The translations under genes and the position numbers were made by a program. Below are positions 54,053-63,688 of a DNA stretch of 64,000 nt, piece after piece (position 1 is the stretch's first letter; the number at the start of each line of letters is the position of its first letter). The notes beneath the pieces are model-generated. The model had not been told where the DNA came from, made no database searches, and saw only the letters and a program-made list of their open reading frames with translations. The DNA is from Acidimicrobilacustris europaeus (lineage in GTDB: Bacteria; Actinomycetota; Acidimicrobiia; Acidimicrobiales; Acidimicrobilacustridaceae). Location of the stretch: NCBI GenBank assembly GCA_965194515.1, contig OZ239146.1, forward strand, positions 558,001-622,000, given 5' to 3'.

Positions 54053-54886
54053 ATGGAACTCCAAGGCAAAGTCGCAGTCGTGACCGGTGCTGCGTCGGGT
54101 ATCGGTCTCGCCGCTGCAGAACGATTCGTTGCCGAAGGGATGTCGGTTGTGATGGCCGATATCGAAGCTCCGCTTCTCGAGGAACAGGTTGCGCGCTTGC
54201 ACGCCGATGGCGCTGCAGTCGCTCCCTTTGTGTTGGATGTTTCCGACGCTGCTCAGGTTGCAGCCCTTCGCGATTTCGCAGTGGCGACGTACGGCGCTGT
54301 GCATTTGCTCTTCAACAATGCCGGAGTCGGCGGAACTGGGAAGCCAACGTGGAAGACAAAGCCAGCTGCGTGGGAGTGGGTGATTGGTGTTGACCTTCTG
54401 GGTGTCGCCTATGGCGTCGAGGCATTCACATCGCTAATGGTTGAACAAGGTGAAGGACACATCGTCAACACAGCATCCGAAGCTGGACTTTGCGCAACGC
54501 CGATGCTCGGCGCGTATCACGCAGCGAAATACGGGGTAGTTGGTTTGTCAGAAACGTTGGTTATGGAACTCGCTGGAACCGGTGTTGGCGTGTCATGCCT
54601 TTGCCCCGAACTTGTCAACACGAAGATCTTTGAGTCGACCCGCAATGCTCCGGCCCATCTGGGCCTTCCCAAGCCCGATCATGTCCCGATCGAAATGCTT
54701 GAATCGTTCATGAAGTCGAAGGCAATTGATCCTGCTGTCGTTGCTGGCAATGTTGTCGACGCTGTGCGCTCGAATTCGTTCTGGATTCTCACCCACGAGG
54801 TATCCCATATCCGGGCGCAGCACCGCAACGAGTCGCAACAGCGAGGCGATACGCCGTCGATGCTGCCATTGAACGGAGCCAAGTGA
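54053..54886 (+). CDS. Classical short-chain dehydrogenase/reductase
   Basis: 277 residues from the ATG at 54053, chosen for the GAGGGG nine bases upstream. The NAD(P)-binding TGAASGIG is present, with NNAG near residue 90. The catalytic Ser is in NTASEAG, and YHAAK provides the Tyr and Lys. A MADIE stretch after beta-strand 2 suggests NAD preference (Asp at that position). The substrate is unknown; an extended C-terminus (FWILTHEVSHIRAQ) is common in actinobacterial hydroxy-lipid or terpenoid SDRs. The stop overlaps the sulfatase start (TGATG), making translational coupling likely. Confidence 0.93.
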   Translation: MELQGKVAVVTGAASGIGLAAAERFVAEGMSVVMADIEAPLLEEQVARLHADGAAVAPFVLDVSDAAQVAALRDFAVATYGAVHLLFNNAGVGGTGKPTWKTKPAAWEWVIGVDLLGVAYGVEAFTSLMVEQGEGHIVNTASEAGLCATPMLGAYHAAKYGVVGLSETLVMELAGTGVGVSCLCPELVNTKIFESTRNAPAHLGLPKPDHVPIEMLESFMKSKAIDPAVVAGNVVDAVRSNSFWILTHEVSHIRAQHRNESQQRGDTPSMLPLNGAK

Positions 54887-57150
54887 TGTCATTGAACGCG
54901 AACTTTGGTGGCCAGATTGGTCGCACTCACGCTGAATCGACTCCGTGGTGGCCGCCGGCCAAACACCCTGGTGACGAAGCTCCCAACGTTGTCGTTGTGC
55001 TTTTCGATGATCTCGGTTTCTCACACCTCAATTGCTTTGGCTCCGACATGGTTACGCCGAACATCGACAAGTTGGCCAGCAATGGTCTGCGCTTTTCCAA
55101 CTTCCATGTGACGCCGCTGTGCTCGCCGACTCGAGCAGCACTGCTGACAGGCCGCAATCACCACACCGTCGGAATGCGCAGTATCGCCAATTTCAACACG
55201 GGCTATCCGCACATGACTGGTCGCATTTCTGAGAATGCAACCACGATGGGCGAGGTTTTGCGTGAGGTTGGCTACACAACCTTTGCGCTCGGCAAGTGGC
55301 ATTTGTGTCCCATGGACGAAGCATCCGCTGCCGGCCCGTACGACGCATGGCCATTGCAACGCGGTTTCGATCGTTTCTACGGATTCCTCGATGGCGAAAC
55401 CGATCAGTTCGCTCCCGACCTCGTGTACGACAACCATCGCGTCGATCCGGCAGCGACTGCGGCCGAGGGGTACCACCTCAGTGAAGATCTCGTTGACAAA
55501 GCAATCGAGTTCATCCACGACACCGTCTCGATTCGACCCGATCGTCCCTTCTTCACCTACCTCGCATTCGGTGCCACCCATGCTCCGCATCAGGCGCCGG
55601 AGGAGTATCTCGCTCGCCATCGCGGCAAGTACGACGAAGGTTGGGACGTCGCGCGCGAGCGCTGGTTCGCCAAGCAACTTGAACTCGGTCTGATTCCCGC
55701 TGAGACCCAACTCGCACCGCGCAACCCGGGTGTCGAACCTTGGGATTCCCTTCCCGAGAACCAGAAGAAACTTGCACTTGCATTGCAAGAAGCATTCGGT
55801 GCGTTCCTTGAACATACCGACGCACAAATTGGCCGCTTGGTCGATGAACTCGATGCGCTCGGGAAGTTAGACAACACCGTCATCGTTGTCATGGCTGACA
55901 ATGGAGCAAGCCAAGAAGGCGGGCCGTTCGGCGTTCTGCACGAGATGAAGTTCTTCAACTTCATGATCGAAACTCCCGACGAAGCCGTCGATCGGATCCC
56001 AGAAATCGGTGGCCCCGATTCGCATGCGAACTATCCGTGGGGCTGGGCGCAGGCAGGGAATACGCCGTTTCGGTGGTACAAGCAAAACACTCACGAAGGT
56101 GGGGTGCATGTTCCGTTTGTGATGCATTGGCCCGCAGGGATCACTGATGGCGGCGCAATTCGTGACCAGTTCCATTACGTCACCGATGTTGCGCCAACTA
56201 TTTACGACATCATCGGCGTCGAGGCGCCTGCGGTGTACCGCGGTGTTGAGCAGTTCCCGATTGCCGGCGAGTCGATGACCTATTCCTTCGCGAATACCGA
56301 CGCGCCAACGAACCACGATGTCCAGTACTTCGAAATGTTCGGCCATCGTGCGATGTACGACGCCGGTTGGAAAGCCGTCACGCGTCATACTCCCGGCGTT
56401 TCGTTCGATGACGACGTGTGGGAGCTCTACAACCTCAACGTCGATCCTTCTGAGTGCAACGACTTGGCTGCGGTTGAGCCCGAACGTCTTGTTCAGATGA
56501 TTGAACAGTGGTGGGCCGAGGCCGAAACCTATGGAGTTCTGCCCCTCGACGATCGCGGGGTCGAACTGTTTGGTGCGCGTTTTGGAGAACATTCGCCCCA
56601 TCGCCCCGACCGTCGCTATTCCTATTACCCACCCATGGCGCCACTGCCCTCGCAGAGTTCTGCTTCGTTGGGGGGTCGCAGCTGGACGCTCAACGCTACG
56701 ATCGAGCGTGAGGCCGGCGAAGGTGGCGTGTTGTATGCACTCGGCAACGGCAATAGCGGTCTCACCGTGTTCATTCAGAACGATCGCCTCGTGTTTGATT
56801 ACAACGTCTTTGGTGATCACTACGAAGTCGAATCAGACCACGAGGTGCCAGTTGGGGCTTCGGTAGTCGGTGTTCGATTCGAACGCACAGGAAAAGGCGG
56901 TCACGCGTCAGTTGTGATCGATGGGGCCGAGTGCGGCACCGTTGAGTTCCCCTTTGTGATGCGTGTGATTTCGAGTATGGGCTCAAGCATCGGCTTCGAC
57001 CATGGTTTGCCAGTGAGTCGTCGCTATTCCGACGCGTTCGCGTTTGAGGGAACCCTTCACCGCGTCGATATCGAACTCGCAAAGGCTCGCAAACCTGAAT
57101 CTGCTGATGAAGCAGCGGCATCTCAACGTGCTGGTATGGCCCGTCAGTGA
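54886..57150 (+). CDS. Type I sulfatase (arylsulfatase-like)
   Basis: 754 residues from the ATG at 54886, overlapping the SDR stop by one base. Metal-binding Asp residues lie in VVLFDDLGFS. The formylglycine signature is C79-S-P-T-R, followed by AALLTGRNHHTVGM as in arylsulfatases. A further metal ligand is in MADNGASQEGG. It has no signal peptide, so the site of action seems cytoplasmic. It should hydrolyse a sulfate ester after a formylglycine-generating enzyme, not encoded here, activates Cys79. The C-terminal 150 residues form a beta-rich extra domain. It may reverse the action of the two sulfotransferases 20 kb upstream (inference). Confidence 0.95.
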   Translation: MSLNANFGGQIGRTHAESTPWWPPAKHPGDEAPNVVVVLFDDLGFSHLNCFGSDMVTPNIDKLASNGLRFSNFHVTPLCSPTRAALLTGRNHHTVGMRSIANFNTGYPHMTGRISENATTMGEVLREVGYTTFALGKWHLCPMDEASAAGPYDAWPLQRGFDRFYGFLDGETDQFAPDLVYDNHRVDPAATAAEGYHLSEDLVDKAIEFIHDTVSIRPDRPFFTYLAFGATHAPHQAPEEYLARHRGKYDEGWDVARERWFAKQLELGLIPAETQLAPRNPGVEPWDSLPENQKKLALALQEAFGAFLEHTDAQIGRLVDELDALGKLDNTVIVVMADNGASQEGGPFGVLHEMKFFNFMIETPDEAVDRIPEIGGPDSHANYPWGWAQAGNTPFRWYKQNTHEGGVHVPFVMHWPAGITDGGAIRDQFHYVTDVAPTIYDIIGVEAPAVYRGVEQFPIAGESMTYSFANTDAPTNHDVQYFEMFGHRAMYDAGWKAVTRHTPGVSFDDDVWELYNLNVDPSECNDLAAVEPERLVQMIEQWWAEAETYGVLPLDDRGVELFGARFGEHSPHRPDRRYSYYPPMAPLPSQSSASLGGRSWTLNATIEREAGEGGVLYALGNGNSGLTVFIQNDRLVFDYNVFGDHYEVESDHEVPVGASVVGVRFERTGKGGHASVVIDGAECGTVEFPFVMRVISSMGSSIGFDHGLPVSRRYSDAFAFEGTLHRVDIELAKARKPESADEAAASQRAGMARQ

Positions 57151-58421
57151 GTGAAGTGTCTCCAAGTTCCGGTTACTGGCCAAGTACCTGGCCAGCAGAA
57201 GATGCGGGACCACTGCGCCAGCAGGTTGCTGCGGGCGCATTCGCTGGAGTTGCGACTGCCGATCCTCAGGTTGTCTCGCGCGATGCCCACGGCGCCACGA
57301 TGGTGGTTCGCCGCGACCTCGGCGAAGTGTTTCTGCACGGCCACAGTGTGGCCGGCGAGAGTTCCGTTCAGACAAGTTGGGTAGAACGCATTGATCCCAC
57401 CACGTTGGAAACGCTGAGCCGAGTTGACGGACTCCCGGGTGGTTCGGCGTGGCCGGGTGGCATTGCTGCACATGCCGATGGTTCGCTCATCGTTGTTTTT
57501 GGGAACCACGCCCACCGACTGAACACGAACCTCGAGGTTGAGGTTTCGGTGGAACTGCCGCGGCACCGTCCGTACAACTCGTTCGTTGTTCTTCCCGACG
57601 GCCATATCGTCACCAAAGATTTCGGTGGGCGTCTTCCGGGCGCTGATGCATCATTCGTGGCGGAGAACTGCGAGGTACTGGTTCTTTCCCCGACGACTCT
57701 TGAAATTGTTTCCCGCGTCGAACTCTCCGAGCCCTCAATCGCTCGTCTGTCGGCCGACGGCAACACGGTCTACGTCGTAGGTGATCATTCGCTGTTTCGG
57801 GTTGAGTGGAATGGCACTTCGCTTGAACTCGATACAGCCTTCACGCCTCGGTATCGCACCATCGAAGGTCAAACCTACGGATGGGACGCACTTCTCGCCC
57901 TGGGTGCAGCGTGGTTCCTCGATAACGGCGGAGGAAGCGAGAACTATGTCGGAACCTTCCGAGGTCAAGGAATTTCGCCGGCACCGCTGCATCTGGTTCG
58001 TGTCGATCTCGAAACTGCTGCCGTTTCACTCACAGAAATTTGCGGGCTGCCGAATGGAATGGTTGCCAATCCGCCATTGATTGATGAGCGTCGCATGATC
58101 GCCGTCGGGTTCGATAGCGCTAATGGGGTTCTTGCTGCGTTCGATATCGATTCCGATGGTTCGACGTCGCCTCGGTGGAGCGTTGAACAAAATCATGGAT
58201 CGCACATGATTCTTGATCCAACCTCTGGGCTGTTCCTGTCTGCCCATCATGACAACGAGCGATGGATGGAACAGTTCATCGTGCGCGAGATAGCAAGTGG
58301 ACGCGAAGTCGTGCGACTTGATTCAGGTAGCCCGTTGCAATCTGTCGTGTTTCCTGCAGTCGGCGAAGGTCGAACCGTGTATGCGTGTTCGTTCTCCACG
58401 GTGAGCGCGCTTAGTTGGTGA
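57147..58421 (+). CDS. Beta-propeller-like protein of unknown function
   Basis: 424 residues, starting with a GTG that overlaps the sulfatase stop by 4 bp (GTGA). There is no signal peptide. Repeated strands of the form GSLIVVFGNHAHRL, GHIVTKDFGG, GNTVYVVGDHSLFRVEW and RMIAVGFDSANGVLAAFDID suggest a seven- or eight-bladed propeller such as SMP-30/YVTN types. No catalytic residues are recognised. Translational coupling to the sulfatase suggests that both act on the same substrate or product. The end overlaps the convergent membrane-anchored protein gene by 11 bp. Confidence 0.82.
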   Translation: MSEVSPSSGYWPSTWPAEDAGPLRQQVAAGAFAGVATADPQVVSRDAHGATMVVRRDLGEVFLHGHSVAGESSVQTSWVERIDPTTLETLSRVDGLPGGSAWPGGIAAHADGSLIVVFGNHAHRLNTNLEVEVSVELPRHRPYNSFVVLPDGHIVTKDFGGRLPGADASFVAENCEVLVLSPTTLEIVSRVELSEPSIARLSADGNTVYVVGDHSLFRVEWNGTSLELDTAFTPRYRTIEGQTYGWDALLALGAAWFLDNGGGSENYVGTFRGQGISPAPLHLVRVDLETAAVSLTEICGLPNGMVANPPLIDERRMIAVGFDSANGVLAAFDIDSDGSTSPRWSVEQNHGSHMILDPTSGLFLSAHHDNERWMEQFIVREIASGREVVRLDSGSPLQSVVFPAVGEGRTVYACSFSTVSALSW

Positions 58422-58884
58422 TGTTGGTGGCCGAGTGCGTGCCGCCTGTGAACTGATCGAGTCCGTCGGGAAGCGGCCTCAGTTCATCGCATAGCGCCCG
58501 ACTTGGTCTCGTCTCGCAGTAGCCGAGAATGCGCATGCCAGTGAAGTGATGCACGCCAACGGGGTCGAGTGGGCTGCGGCCATACACCGGGCCCATATAG
58601 AACGGTCCTGGCGGGGGAGGAAGTTCGCTCGTTCGGAGGCCGACAATTTCGGTGGTTGTTGGAATCCACCAGAGGTGCCACGCAGCGTCGGGGTCGTCGG
58701 TTGAGCGCCAGCCGCGACCGAGGTCGATCTCATTCTCGGCGCCGCGCATACGCACGAAGTGCCCCGGCGTTGCAAGGTCGGTACGCGCTTCGGGTGCTCT
58801 CCACCCGCTGATCGAGAGTCCGTAGAAACCCAGCACGGCGAAGGTCGCAAGAGCGAGAACGCCGAGAAAGATCCAGGTGGACAC
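58411..58884 (-). CDS. Membrane-anchored hypothetical protein
   Basis: 157 residues. A single N-terminal helix (WIFLGVLALATFAVLGFYGL) is followed by a soluble domain rich in Trp and Pro (GRGWRSTDDPDAAWHLWWIP, PPPPGPFYMGPVYG). Two Cys (GYCETRPSRALCDEL) might form a disulfide. No family is recognised. It lies 10 bp downstream of the molybdopterin-oxidoreductase gene on the same strand, so it is likely cotranscribed with it; a small partner or anchor role is possible but unproven. Confidence 0.7.
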   Translation of the reverse strand: MSTWIFLGVLALATFAVLGFYGLSISGWRAPEARTDLATPGHFVRMRGAENEIDLGRGWRSTDDPDAAWHLWWIPTTTEIVGLRTSELPPPPGPFYMGPVYGRSPLDPVGVHHFTGMRILGYCETRPSRALCDELRPLPDGLDQFTGGTHSATNITN

Positions 58885-58894
58885 CTTGGTCAGG

Positions 58895-61177
58895 TTAGGC
58901 GGGAACGACCTCGACGGGAATGCCGTTCACTGCCTGATTGCCGGAAAGCTTGTCGACGAAGTGGCCAGGAGCAAGCAGGTTTGAATTCACGCCTGCATGT
59001 TCACGAGCAACTGAGAGGCGTGTGCCTGCTTTGTCGTGGCCCCAGCCATGAGGAAGAGAGACGACACCGCGCATCATTTCGTCGCTGATTTCAACAGGAA
59101 CTTCGATCGAACCGGCCTCGCTTGTGACGCGTGCACTTGCTCCGTCGGTCAGACCAAGTTCGGTCGCATCGTCGGGATGCACGATGAGCGTGCAGCGATT
59201 GCCGGCCTTCACCAACACCTTGATGTTGTGCATCCAGGTGTTCTTCGACTTGATGTTGCGTCGACTCACCAGCACATAGGCGTCGGGGTCTCGGTCGAGC
59301 GCCTTTTTTAATCGAGGAAGATCGCTGAGGATGTACTTAGGTGCCAGCTCAATCTTTCCTGAAGGCGTTCCGATGACTTCGCTCAAGCGATTGGGAACCA
59401 TTGGACCGAGATCGACACCGTGCACCGCGTCTTTCACCTTCTGTAGGTTGAGGCCATCGGGGTCTTCGCCGTAACGGTCGCCCCACGGACCCATTCGCAA
59501 CTGCAGGTCGATCATGCGCTCAGGGCCGCCATGGTCGTAGAGAGGAAGAGTCGTTTCGGGATCGCGCCCGTACATATGGCACATGGTGGTGAACCAGCCG
59601 TCGTCGAGTGCTTCGAAATTGAAGTCGGCGTCGTTGTTGCCGGCACACAACCAACCGAGACGAGCGAGAATTTCCCATTCGGGCACGTAGTCCTCGCCCG
59701 TATCGAACAATTGGTCGCTCCACTTCGACGCGCTACCAATCGACCACGCCCACATGAGTTCGTCGAAGTGCGGTGATTCAAGGGGAGACGGGCCGGGAAG
59801 CAGAACATGTGCGAATCGTGTGGTCTCGTTCATGTAGCAGTCGATTGCGATCAAGCAATCGAGCAACGGCAGCGCGTCTTCAAGGTTCTGAGAGTCGGGA
59901 ACCGAAAGAGCCGGGTTCGCCGCAATATTGATGAGGGCTTTGATTTGGCCTTTGCCCGGAGTTGCGATTTCTTCGGCCAAACACGAGCACGGAACCTGAC
60001 CAAGGATTTCGGGTGCGCCACGGACGCGACTGCGCCAGCGCCCGAACTCTGGTTCGCCCACGATTTTGGTGTCGGGTACCCACGTAATGGGCTTCGCGGC
60101 GGGCTTGCCGAACAGCATGCCGCCGGACTTGTCGAACTGCCCGGCGATGATGTTGACGACGTCGACAAGCCACGATGCGAGCGTGCCGAACTCCTGGTTG
60201 CACAGACCAATTCGTCCGTAGAGGCCACCGCGCTCGGCGTTGGCGAGATCACGGGCGATGCGACGAATGGTTTCGGCGGGAATCCGACAGAAGTCCGCAA
60301 CTCGTTCAGGCGTGAAATCGATACATGCTTCGCGTACCTGTTCAACACCTTCAACGAGGCCCTCGACATTGCCAAGAGTGAAGAGGCCCTCGGAGAAGAT
60401 GACGTTGCACATTGCGAGAAGGAATGCTGCATCGGTTCCGGGAACAATCGGAAGCCATTCGCTGGCATGGTCGGCGGTGATAGTTCGACGGGGATCAATC
60501 ACGATGACCTGGCCGCCGCGCGCTTTGATGCCGTCGATCTGCGCGAGCTGATCAGGGCTTGCGAGAAGCGAACCGCCAGAGGCCTGCGGATTGCCGCCCA
60601 TGATCACCCAGTAATCGGTGTGCGCGATGTCGACCGTGGGGATCTTCCACATGTTTCCGTACATCAAGACTGACGACACGTTCTTCGGCCACTGATCGAC
60701 GGTGCCCGCGGAGTAGATCATCGGGAAGTTGGCCTGACCCATGAGGAGTGCGCCATACCGACTGAGGCTGAATGAATGACCTGCAGGGTTGCCAATGAAC
60801 GCGGTCATCGATTCGATGCCATGTTCATTGAGAACGCCATGGAGGAGTTCTTCGCATTTCGCGAAGGCTTCGTCCCACGAGACCTCTCGCCATGTCTCGC
60901 CTTCGCGGATCATGGGGACGCGAATGCGGTCGGGGTCCTCGTGCAATCGACCAAGCGTTGTGCCCTTTGGGCAGATGAAGCCCTTCGACCACACATCGTC
61001 TCGATCGGGACGGATGACCTTCACATGGTCGTCGTCGTCGAGATGGACTTCGAGGCCGCACATGCACTCGCACAATGGGCATTGACGCAAGAACACCCGG
61101 GTACCGTCGGGCTCTGTCCGGTGCTGGCGACCGATGACTTTTTGGCGTGTTGTCGGTGTGGCGACGGGAACTTCCAT
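58895..61177 (-). CDS. Molybdopterin-dependent oxidoreductase with N-terminal 4Fe-4S motif
   Basis: 760 residues from the ATG at 61177, preceded by a GGGGGG on the minus strand. The N-terminal Cys motif is Cys33-x2-Cys36-x3-Cys40-x28-Cys69, binding a 4Fe-4S cluster. The molybdopterin domains follow (GNPAGHSFSLSRYGALLMG; VIMGGNPQASGGS; VIDPRRTITADHASEWLPI; IGLCNQEFGT) and the dinucleotide-binding C-terminal beta-barrel (VHPDDATELGLTDGASARV). There is no Tat signal, so it is cytoplasmic. The closest general group is the nitrate reductase / formate dehydrogenase / BisC family. The residue in the usual Cys/SeCys metal position looks like Ser or His. The substrate cannot be named. Confidence 0.9.
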   Translation of the reverse strand: MEVPVATPTTRQKVIGRQHRTEPDGTRVFLRQCPLCECMCGLEVHLDDDDHVKVIRPDRDDVWSKGFICPKGTTLGRLHEDPDRIRVPMIREGETWREVSWDEAFAKCEELLHGVLNEHGIESMTAFIGNPAGHSFSLSRYGALLMGQANFPMIYSAGTVDQWPKNVSSVLMYGNMWKIPTVDIAHTDYWVIMGGNPQASGGSLLASPDQLAQIDGIKARGGQVIVIDPRRTITADHASEWLPIVPGTDAAFLLAMCNVIFSEGLFTLGNVEGLVEGVEQVREACIDFTPERVADFCRIPAETIRRIARDLANAERGGLYGRIGLCNQEFGTLASWLVDVVNIIAGQFDKSGGMLFGKPAAKPITWVPDTKIVGEPEFGRWRSRVRGAPEILGQVPCSCLAEEIATPGKGQIKALINIAANPALSVPDSQNLEDALPLLDCLIAIDCYMNETTRFAHVLLPGPSPLESPHFDELMWAWSIGSASKWSDQLFDTGEDYVPEWEILARLGWLCAGNNDADFNFEALDDGWFTTMCHMYGRDPETTLPLYDHGGPERMIDLQLRMGPWGDRYGEDPDGLNLQKVKDAVHGVDLGPMVPNRLSEVIGTPSGKIELAPKYILSDLPRLKKALDRDPDAYVLVSRRNIKSKNTWMHNIKVLVKAGNRCTLIVHPDDATELGLTDGASARVTSEAGSIEVPVEISDEMMRGVVSLPHGWGHDKAGTRLSVAREHAGVNSNLLAPGHFVDKLSGNQAVNGIPVEVVPA

Positions 61178-61254
61178 GGTGCGACCCCCCGGTGCGTTGG
61201 AACGGGCAGAGCGTAGACCGGGGGACTGTCTCACCCGTTCGGCAGTCTTTCGGC

Positions 61255-61491
61255 ATGGACACACCTTCCCCTTCCTTCACCATCGATTGCGATACCTGCG
61301 TCATGCAGCACACCGATGCCTGCAACGACTGTGTCGTGTCGTTCATCTGCTCCCGAGAGCCGGGCGACGCCGTCGTGGTCGATCTCAACGAGTATCGGGC
61401 ACTCGAAATGCTGGCCGAGTCTGGTTTGGTGCCCGAACTTCGCCATCGTGGGCGGCCTGGTTCCCCGCAGCGCCGCCACCGCACGGGCTGA
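61255..61491 (+). CDS. Small Cys-rich protein
   Basis: 78 residues from the ATG at 61255; an earlier in-frame ATG at 61147 is antisense to the oxidoreductase start and unlikely. Five Cys are arranged as CDTC-x7-CNDC-x5-C (residues 12-32), suggesting a metal or iron-sulfur site. The rest has VVVDLNEYRALEMLAESG and an Arg/His-rich end. No named family is recognised. It starts 77 bp from the divergent oxidoreductase start, and the QueG gene follows after 25 bp on the same strand. Confidence 0.75.
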   Translation: MDTPSPSFTIDCDTCVMQHTDACNDCVVSFICSREPGDAVVVDLNEYRALEMLAESGLVPELRHRGRPGSPQRRHRTG

Positions 61492-61516
61492 TCGATTCAC
61501 CTGAGACAATGGGGCG

Positions 61517-62566
61517 GTGAACGCGCCCGGCCTCATCGACCAACTCAACGATGCGGCCCAGCGTGCGGGACTGGTCGCCCTCGGTGTTGCGGCGGTCGAA
61601 CCCTTTACTGACACCCGTGAGATTCTCGAAACTCGTAAAGCCGAGGGCCTCCACGGAGGCATGGCGTTCACCTATCGCGATCCGGAGCGTTCAACTGATC
61701 CCGCTCGGATCCTTGCCGGCGCTCGCTCACTCGTTGTCGGAGCGTTTCCGTATTCCGCAGGGCCAGTGAGCGAACCGTCGTTCGATGGTCCTGCTGGTCG
61801 TGTTGCTCGCTACGCCATCACCGATCACTACGCAGCATTGCGCGCCGCTCTTGACCAGGTTGCAACCGTTCTTGAAGACGCAGGGCATCGCACTCGTGTC
61901 GTGCTCGATGACAATGCGCTCGTGGATCGTGCTGCTGCGCAGCGCGCCGGGTTGGGGTGGTTCGGACACAACGCCAACCTTCTGGTGCCCGGTTACGGAA
62001 GTTGGGTCGTGCTTGGCTCGATCGTCACCGATGCAGAACTGGCTCAGTCTGAACCGGTACCCGACGGATGTGGAACGTGTCGACGGTGTCTCGACGGATG
62101 TCCGACCGGAGCAATCCTCGCCCCTGGCGTCGTTGATGCTCGCCGTTGTCTTGCGTGGTTGGTTCAGGCTGAAGGCACGTTCCCGATGGAGTTTCGTGAG
62201 GCACTCGGTGATCGCATCTACGGATGTGATGAATGTCAGGAAGTGTGTCCGCCGGCGAGACGCAGTCCGCAGGCGAAGGAAACCATCGAAATGCCGACAT
62301 CGTGGGTTGATTTGTTGTGGATGTTGCAAGCTGAAGACAGTGAACTTCTCTCGGAACTTGGGCGCTGGTACATCCCACGTCGAGATCCTCGGTATTTGCG
62401 TCGGAACGCGCTTCTTGCTCTGGGCAATACCGCTGATCCGCATTCGGTGGGCGTTCGCTCGGAGATCGAAAAATTCGTTGTGAGCGATGCTGACGACGAC
62501 ATGTTGCAGGAACACGCGCAGTGGGCATTACGTCGACTCGACGAGCGACTGCAGGCGCAAGCATGA
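61517..62566 (+). CDS. queG: Epoxyqueuosine reductase
   Basis: 349 residues from a GTG. Features of QueG are AGLGWFGHNANLLVPGYGSWVVLG, the first cluster CGTCRRCLDGCPTGA, and the second IYGCDECQEVCPP. A HEAT-like C-terminal segment (RRNALLALGN...HAQWALRRL) follows. It reduces epoxyqueuosine to queuosine in tRNA, using cobalamin and two 4Fe-4S clusters. Its presence implies that the organism makes or salvages queuosine; other que genes are not in the window. Its stop overlaps the ATG of the GT4 gene by 4 bp. Confidence 0.95.
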   Translation: MNAPGLIDQLNDAAQRAGLVALGVAAVEPFTDTREILETRKAEGLHGGMAFTYRDPERSTDPARILAGARSLVVGAFPYSAGPVSEPSFDGPAGRVARYAITDHYAALRAALDQVATVLEDAGHRTRVVLDDNALVDRAAAQRAGLGWFGHNANLLVPGYGSWVVLGSIVTDAELAQSEPVPDGCGTCRRCLDGCPTGAILAPGVVDARRCLAWLVQAEGTFPMEFREALGDRIYGCDECQEVCPPARRSPQAKETIEMPTSWVDLLWMLQAEDSELLSELGRWYIPRRDPRYLRRNALLALGNTADPHSVGVRSEIEKFVVSDADDDMLQEHAQWALRRLDERLQAQA

Positions 62567-63687
62567 AACACCTTCTGGTCACGAATGATTTCCCGCCGAA
62601 AGTTGGCGGTATTCAGAATTACTTGTGGGAGTTGTGGCGTCGACTTCCACCAGAGTCAACAACTGTGCTTACGACGCCATATCGCGGAGCAAAAGCTTTC
62701 GACGCGCAGCAACCTATTCGTATTGAACGCGATTCTTCGAAGGTGTTGCTGCCCACTCGCGCGCTGGCCCGACGTATCGACCGCTTGGCTGCAGAGATCG
62801 ATGCTGATCTTGTGCTGCTCGATCCCGCAGTTCCTCTCGGCATGGTTGGACCTTGGCTCGAACGGCCCTATGGGGTTGTGGTCCATGGAGCAGAAGTGAC
62901 CGTTCCCGGACGGTTGCCGATTGCTGGTTCGGTTTTGCGTCGTGTCCTGCGGGGGGCCGAGGTCGTCATTGCCGCCGGCGGGTATCCCGCTGCTGAAGCG
63001 CGCCGATGTGCAGGCAGTGACCTTCCGACGATCATCGTTCCGCCAGGTGTCGACACCAACCGGTTCGTTCCCGCAAGCGAGAGCGAGCGCAGTGAGATTC
63101 GACACCGACTTGGTTTCGATCCCCATGCACCGCTCATCGTTGGCATGAGTCGACTAGTTCCTCGCAAAGGTTTCGACGTGTTGATCGATGCGTGCGCCGA
63201 GTTGGCTCACCGATGGCCCACATTGCAGGTTGCAATCGCAGGGTCGGGTCGCGACCGTGCTCGACTTGAACGACGAGCAAAGCGTCGCGGCGCGCCGGTG
63301 CGATTTTTGGGTCGTGTCGACGACGCCGACCTCATCCCTCTTCTTGGTTCCGCTGATGCCTTTGCGATGTTGTGTCGGAATCGGTGGGCCGGGCTCGAAC
63401 AAGAAGGGTTTGGCATCGTGTTTCTTGAAGCGGCAGCTTGCGGAGTGCCCGTGGTTGCTGGTCGAAGTGGTGGCTCTGCGGAAGCAGTCATCGATGGTCA
63501 GACTGGGTTTGTTATGGAGCAGCCACGCGATATCGCTTCTGTGGTGAAAGCGTTAGAACTTCTGCTTGAGGACACTGCCCTCGCTCGGCGATTGGGTGAT
63601 GCTGGGCGAAAGCGAGCTGATGTGGAGTTCACCCATGATCGGCTGGCAACATTGCTCCACGAAGAACTGAAACGGATCGGGTCCTGA
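62563..63687 (+). CDS. GT4 glycosyltransferase, PimB-like mannosyltransferase
   Basis: 374 residues from the ATG at 62563, overlapping the queG stop by 4 bp. The N-terminal LLVTNDFPPKVGGIQNYLWE is close to PimB' of corynebacteria and mycobacteria. The GT-B donor side has PPGVDTNRF, GMSRLVPRKGFDVLIDA and EQEGFGIVFLEAAACGVPVVAG, the EX7E-like motif of GT4. It probably transfers mannose from GDP-mannose to a phosphatidylinositol mannoside or a related lipid in the cytoplasmic leaflet. Exact specificity is not certain. The next gene, a membrane protein, starts 1 bp after it. Confidence 0.85.
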   Translation: MKHLLVTNDFPPKVGGIQNYLWELWRRLPPESTTVLTTPYRGAKAFDAQQPIRIERDSSKVLLPTRALARRIDRLAAEIDADLVLLDPAVPLGMVGPWLERPYGVVVHGAEVTVPGRLPIAGSVLRRVLRGAEVVIAAGGYPAAEARRCAGSDLPTIIVPPGVDTNRFVPASESERSEIRHRLGFDPHAPLIVGMSRLVPRKGFDVLIDACAELAHRWPTLQVAIAGSGRDRARLERRAKRRGAPVRFLGRVDDADLIPLLGSADAFAMLCRNRWAGLEQEGFGIVFLEAAACGVPVVAGRSGGSAEAVIDGQTGFVMEQPRDIASVVKALELLLEDTALARRLGDAGRKRADVEFTHDRLATLLHEELKRIGS

Positions 63688-63688
63688 C

